From GCA-002728855 sp036340635 (lineage in GTDB: Bacteria; Bacteroidota; Bacteroidia; Flavobacteriales; Flavobacteriaceae), in the NCBI GenBank assembly GCA_036340635.1, contig JAYYYF010000011.1, forward strand, positions 1 to 64,000: DNA of 64,000 nucleotides, given 5' to 3'. How positions within the stretch are numbered: position 1 is the first letter of the stretch; the number at the start of each line of letters is the position of its first letter. Positions 61,085 to 64,000 of this stretch are shown here, one piece after another. The position numbers and the translations under genes were made by a program. Below the pieces are notes generated by a model that was given only the letters and a program-made list of their open reading frames with translations, made no database searches and was not told where the DNA came from.

Positions 61085-62287
61085 TGATTTTTCTATCTTG
61101 TTTGACATCAAGTGTTCACCCGGATTCTCCAGTGCTTCTTTTATTGCAACTAAAAACCCTACGGATTCCTTTCCATCAATTATTCGATGATCATATGATA
61201 GTGCCAAATACATCATAGGTCTAATCTCTACTTTTCCGTCAATAGCAACTGGACGTTGAATAATATTATGCATACCTAAAATTCCAGATTGAGGCGGATT
61301 TATTATCGGAGTCGACAACATAGATCCAAAAACACCACCATTAGAAATTGTGAAAGTTCCTCCTGTCATATCATCTACAGTTATTTCTCCATCTCGGGCA
61401 CGGATAGCTAGACGCTTTATTTCTGATTCTATTTCACTAAAAGAAAGTAGCTCAGCGTTTCGAACTACAGGAACCATCAAACCTTTTGGACCAGATACGG
61501 CCACACTGATATCACAATATTCATATGATATTTTGTGATCTCCATCAATCATTGAATTCACATCAGGGAAAAGATTTAAAGCTCGAACTACTGCTTTGGT
61601 GAAGAAACTCATAAAACCAAGACCTACACCATGTTTTTTTTCAAATTTTTCTTTATATTTCTTTCTCAAATCAAAAATTGAACTCATATCAGCTTCATTA
61701 AAAGTGGTCAGCATCGCTGTTTCGTTTTTCACAGAAACTAATCTTTCTGCTACTTTTCTTCTAAGCATTGAAAGCTTTTCCCTTTTATCTGAACGAGCAC
61801 CTTCTTTAGATGGTGTACCCATTGAAGGAACTCCTTTAATAACATCTTCTTTTATTATCCTACCATCACGTCCTGAACCCTTTATTTGATTCAAATCCAA
61901 TCCTTTTTCTTCACTTATTTTTTTTGCAGATGGAGATGGTGTTCCAGTTGCATAAGTATCTTTTTCCGAAGCTTCATCTTTTTTTTCAGCAATGACTTGT
62001 TGTGATGTTTCTTCTTTAGTTTTCTTGGATATGTTTCCCCCAGATGGTTTTCCTTCAGTATCAATAAGACATACTACGGCACCAACTTCTACTGTATCTC
62101 CCTCTTCAGCCTTAAAAGTAATGGTTCCGCTTACTTCAGCTGGAAGTTCCAGAGTAGCTTTATCTGAGTCAACTTCAGCAATAGCCTGGTCTTTTTCAAC
62201 ATAATCTCCATCTGAAATTAACCACTGAGCAATTTCAACCTCAGTAATTGATTCACCTGGAGAAGGAACTTTCATTTCTAAAACCAT
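61073..62287 (-). CDS. odhB: dihydrolipoyllysine-residue succinyltransferase (2-oxoglutarate dehydrogenase E2)
   Basis: E2 core of the 2-oxoglutarate dehydrogenase complex in the TCA cycle, 404 aa. It has an N-terminal lipoyl domain with the modified Lys in EVDSDKATLELPA (about 38-50), a Pro/Lys/Thr-rich linker, the E3-binding domain SPSAKKISEEKGLDLNQIKGSGRDGRI (about 118-144) and a catalytic domain. MTGGTFTISNGGVFGSMLSTPII and the active-site YDHRIIDGKE mark the last. It follows odhA by 42 bp; E3 (lpd) is not in the window. Confidence 0.96.
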   Translation of the reverse strand: MVLEMKVPSPGESITEVEIAQWLISDGDYVEKDQAIAEVDSDKATLELPAEVSGTITFKAEEGDTVEVGAVVCLIDTEGKPSGGNISKKTKEETSQQVIAEKKDEASEKDTYATGTPSPSAKKISEEKGLDLNQIKGSGRDGRIIKEDVIKGVPSMGTPSKEGARSDKREKLSMLRRKVAERLVSVKNETAMLTTFNEADMSSIFDLRKKYKEKFEKKHGVGLGFMSFFTKAVVRALNLFPDVNSMIDGDHKISYEYCDISVAVSGPKGLMVPVVRNAELLSFSEIESEIKRLAIRARDGEITVDDMTGGTFTISNGGVFGSMLSTPIINPPQSGILGMHNIIQRPVAIDGKVEIRPMMYLALSYDHRIIDGKESVGFLVAIKEALENPGEHLMSNKIEKSLGL

Positions 62288-62329
62288 AGCTTATAATTTA
62301 AATCAAATTTAATTTATTTATCTCTTTCA

Positions 62330-64000
62330 TCAATTCTTTCGAAAAACTTTTTCAATAACCTTGTTATGTCTTTTTTGAAATCTTACAGAACTTCCTGATG
62401 CAGGGGAGTCAGAAAATGGTCTACTAACTAGACGAAAAGTTGATGCTTTTTCAAAATGCAAAAGCAAATAACTAAGTGCTCCCATATTTTTTGGTTCTTC
62501 CTGAGCCCAGACAATATCTTTAGTTTTACTATATAAACTTAACTGATAATTTATTTGATCTTTAGGTAATGGGAAAATCTGTTCGATTCTAATAATAGCA
62601 ACATCCATTCTATTTTTTTCTTCACGAGCTTTAATCAAATCATAATAGAACTTTCCAGAACAAAAAACCAAAGTTTTTGATTTCTCAGGTAAAACTAGTT
62701 TATCTGGAATCAGCACCTCAAATTTTCCCTTAACAAAATCATTTTTTTGGGAAACTGCAAGAGGGTGCCTTAGCAAACTTTTTGGTGTGAAAACTATAAG
62801 TGGCTTTCTATAATTTACAATTGTTTGTCTTCTTAACAAGTGAAATAAATTTGATGGAGTCGTACAATTAGCTACAAACATATTGTCTTCTGCACAAAGT
62901 TGGAGATATCTTTCCATTCTTGCAGATGAGTGCTCAGCTCCCTGACCTTCATAGCCATGAGGCAAAAAAAGAACGATCCCATTTTGTAATTTCCACTTAT
63001 CCTCAGCTGCAGAAATATATTGGTCCAAAATAATTTGAGCTCCATTACCAAAGTCTCCAAATTGTGCTTCCCAAATTGTAAGAGTTTTAGGACTTGCCAT
63101 AGCATAACCATAATCAAAACCTAAAACTCCATATTCTGAAAGTAAAGAGTTATAAATTGAAAAATTCCCTTTATCCTTAGAATCAATATTTTTTAATAAA
63201 ATAACTTCTTCTTCTGAATCTTCGGCTTTTAAGATAGCATGTCTATGAGAAAATGTTCCTCGTTCAACGTCTTGTCCTGAAATCCTTACATTGAAACCTT
63301 CTATTAGTAGTGAACCGTATGCCAACATCTCCCCCATTGCCCAATCAATTTTATCAGTTTCAAAAAACATTGATTTTCGATCATCAATTAATTTTACAAT
63401 TTTCCTTAGAAATTTTTTCTCTTGGGGAAGGGTTGTTATTGCATTAGCTATGAGTTCTAATTTAGAAGTTGAAATTTTTGTTTCAACTTCCTTATTCATT
63501 ATTTCCTCATCAGCTGTTTTAAATTCATTCCACTCATCTGACATAAAATCAGTAACTACAGTTTGTTTTGCTTTTGAAGAATCTTCAAAAGCCTTATCAA
63601 GCATTTCTTTATACTCTTTTTCAGTTCGGGACAAATATTCTTGATCTATAATTCCTTCATCTAATAAAATTTCAGAATATATCTGCTTTGGGTTTCTATG
63701 TTTTGCAATAGCCTCATACAATTTGGGTTGGGTAAAACGAGGCTCATCACCTTCATTATGACCATACTTCCTATATCCTAATAAATCAATAAAAACGTCC
63801 TGATTAAATTCCATCCTGTATTCAAGTGCAAAAAGAGCTGCATGAATAACAGCCTCTACATCATCTGCGTTGACATGAAAAATAGGGCATAAAGTAACTT
63901 TTCCAACATCTGTACAATAAGTGCTCGTTCTGGCATCAAGATAATTAGTTGTAAACCCAATTTGATTATTAACTACTATATGAATTGTTCCTCCAGTTTT
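62330..64000 (-). CDS. odhA: 2-oxoglutarate dehydrogenase E1 component, 5' part missing
   Basis: Thiamine-diphosphate-dependent E1 subunit that decarboxylates 2-oxoglutarate and transfers succinyl to E2. The frame runs past the first internal Met at 63814 to the right edge. It includes the conserved VNNQIGFTTNYLDARTSTYCTD and FHVNADDVEAV blocks (about 63850-63990 on the minus strand), then GYRKYGHNEGDEPRFTQP. QDVERGTFSHRH, LLPHGYEGQGAEHSSARMERYLQ and a C-terminal WAQEEPKNMGAL follow. About 556 codons are present of the expected roughly 920-940. Confidence 0.96.
   Translation of the reverse strand, partial: KTGGTIHIVVNNQIGFTTNYLDARTSTYCTDVGKVTLCPIFHVNADDVEAVIHAALFALEYRMEFNQDVFIDLLGYRKYGHNEGDEPRFTQPKLYEAIAKHRNPKQIYSEILLDEGIIDQEYLSRTEKEYKEMLDKAFEDSSKAKQTVVTDFMSDEWNEFKTADEEIMNKEVETKISTSKLELIANAITTLPQEKKFLRKIVKLIDDRKSMFFETDKIDWAMGEMLAYGSLLIEGFNVRISGQDVERGTFSHRHAILKAEDSEEEVILLKNIDSKDKGNFSIYNSLLSEYGVLGFDYGYAMASPKTLTIWEAQFGDFGNGAQIILDQYISAAEDKWKLQNGIVLFLPHGYEGQGAEHSSARMERYLQLCAEDNMFVANCTTPSNLFHLLRRQTIVNYRKPLIVFTPKSLLRHPLAVSQKNDFVKGKFEVLIPDKLVLPEKSKTLVFCSGKFYYDLIKAREEKNRMDVAIIRIEQIFPLPKDQINYQLSLYSKTKDIVWAQEEPKNMGALSYLLLHFEKASTFRLVSRPFSDSPASGSSVRFQKRHNKVIEKVFRKN

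Noticed and set aside
1..64000. CRISPR array, insertion sequence or prophage.
   Set aside because: No regularly spaced repeats, transposase motifs or phage structural genes were seen on either strand.

Overview
The window looks like chromosome from an AT-rich (about 30% GC by eye) member of the Bacteroidota, most likely a marine flavobacterium. The evidence is the gene content and order: a Thr-Tyr-Gly-Thr tRNA cluster next to xerC/rpsU, leuS followed by ftsX-DUF3098-uppP-truB, pyrH-frr-RND-asnS-rpoN followed by exbD-exbD-exbB, and a mevalonate pathway beside a UbiA-type geranylgeranyltransferase. DUF4271 and DUF4296 genes and promoters of the TTTG-N19-TAnnTTTG type point the same way. Shine-Dalgarno sequences are essentially absent.

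Layout. 1-3.9 kb: minus-strand tRNA cluster, xerC, rpsU, a sodium:amino-acid symporter, and PspC and rhodanese proteins. 3.9-5.1 kb: a MarR-type regulator with no standard start codon, followed by yceI. 5.1-11.5 kb: a complete plus-strand trpEGDCFBA operon with a consensus promoter, a leader peptide with three Trp codons and an intrinsic terminator, that is, a full transcription attenuator. 11.6-16.8 kb: DUF547, a pseudouridine-synthase homologue that has lost its active site, and isoprenoid genes (UbiA family, mevalonate kinase, mvaD), then a GDPD lipoprotein. 16.9-21.2 kb: GH13, GH65 phosphorylase and beta-phosphoglucomutase for alpha-glucan/disaccharide use. 21.2-26.6 kb: Fe-S and redox genes (FNR, NifU, Mrp), an alkyltransferase-like protein, trmB and a PhoR/PhoB-like two-component system. 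26.7-37.6 kb: housekeeping (tyrS, dihydroorotase, polyprenol-phosphate mannose synthase, hemD, Lrp, SemiSWEET, leuS). 37.7-48.9 kb: ftsX to rpoN, including nadA-nadC and pyrH-frr. 49-53.4 kb: an ExbB/ExbD proton-channel operon, a secreted M28 peptidase and an XRE/DUF6249 pair with repeats in its promoter.

53.5-58.7 kb is the accessory part. It holds a YHYH-domain lipoprotein of much higher GC (about 48-50% in sampled lines), a 5'-truncated sugar-phosphate isomerase remnant, and a small glycan/nonulosonate-like cassette (CMP-sugar synthetase, class III aminotransferase, VOC protein, methyltransferase) that ends at the 3' end of a tRNA-Ser gene. 58.9-64 kb returns to core genes: homocysteine methyltransferase family, tatD, a retropepsin-like protein, odhB, and the 3' part of odhA, which runs off the right edge.

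The points most worth a second look are the apparently near-leaderless trp attenuator, the MarR gene without a start codon beside a palindromic operator, the degenerate pseudouridine synthase, the XRE/DUF6249 promoter whose two boxes lie inside a 13-bp direct repeat, and the mosaic junction near 55.18 kb.
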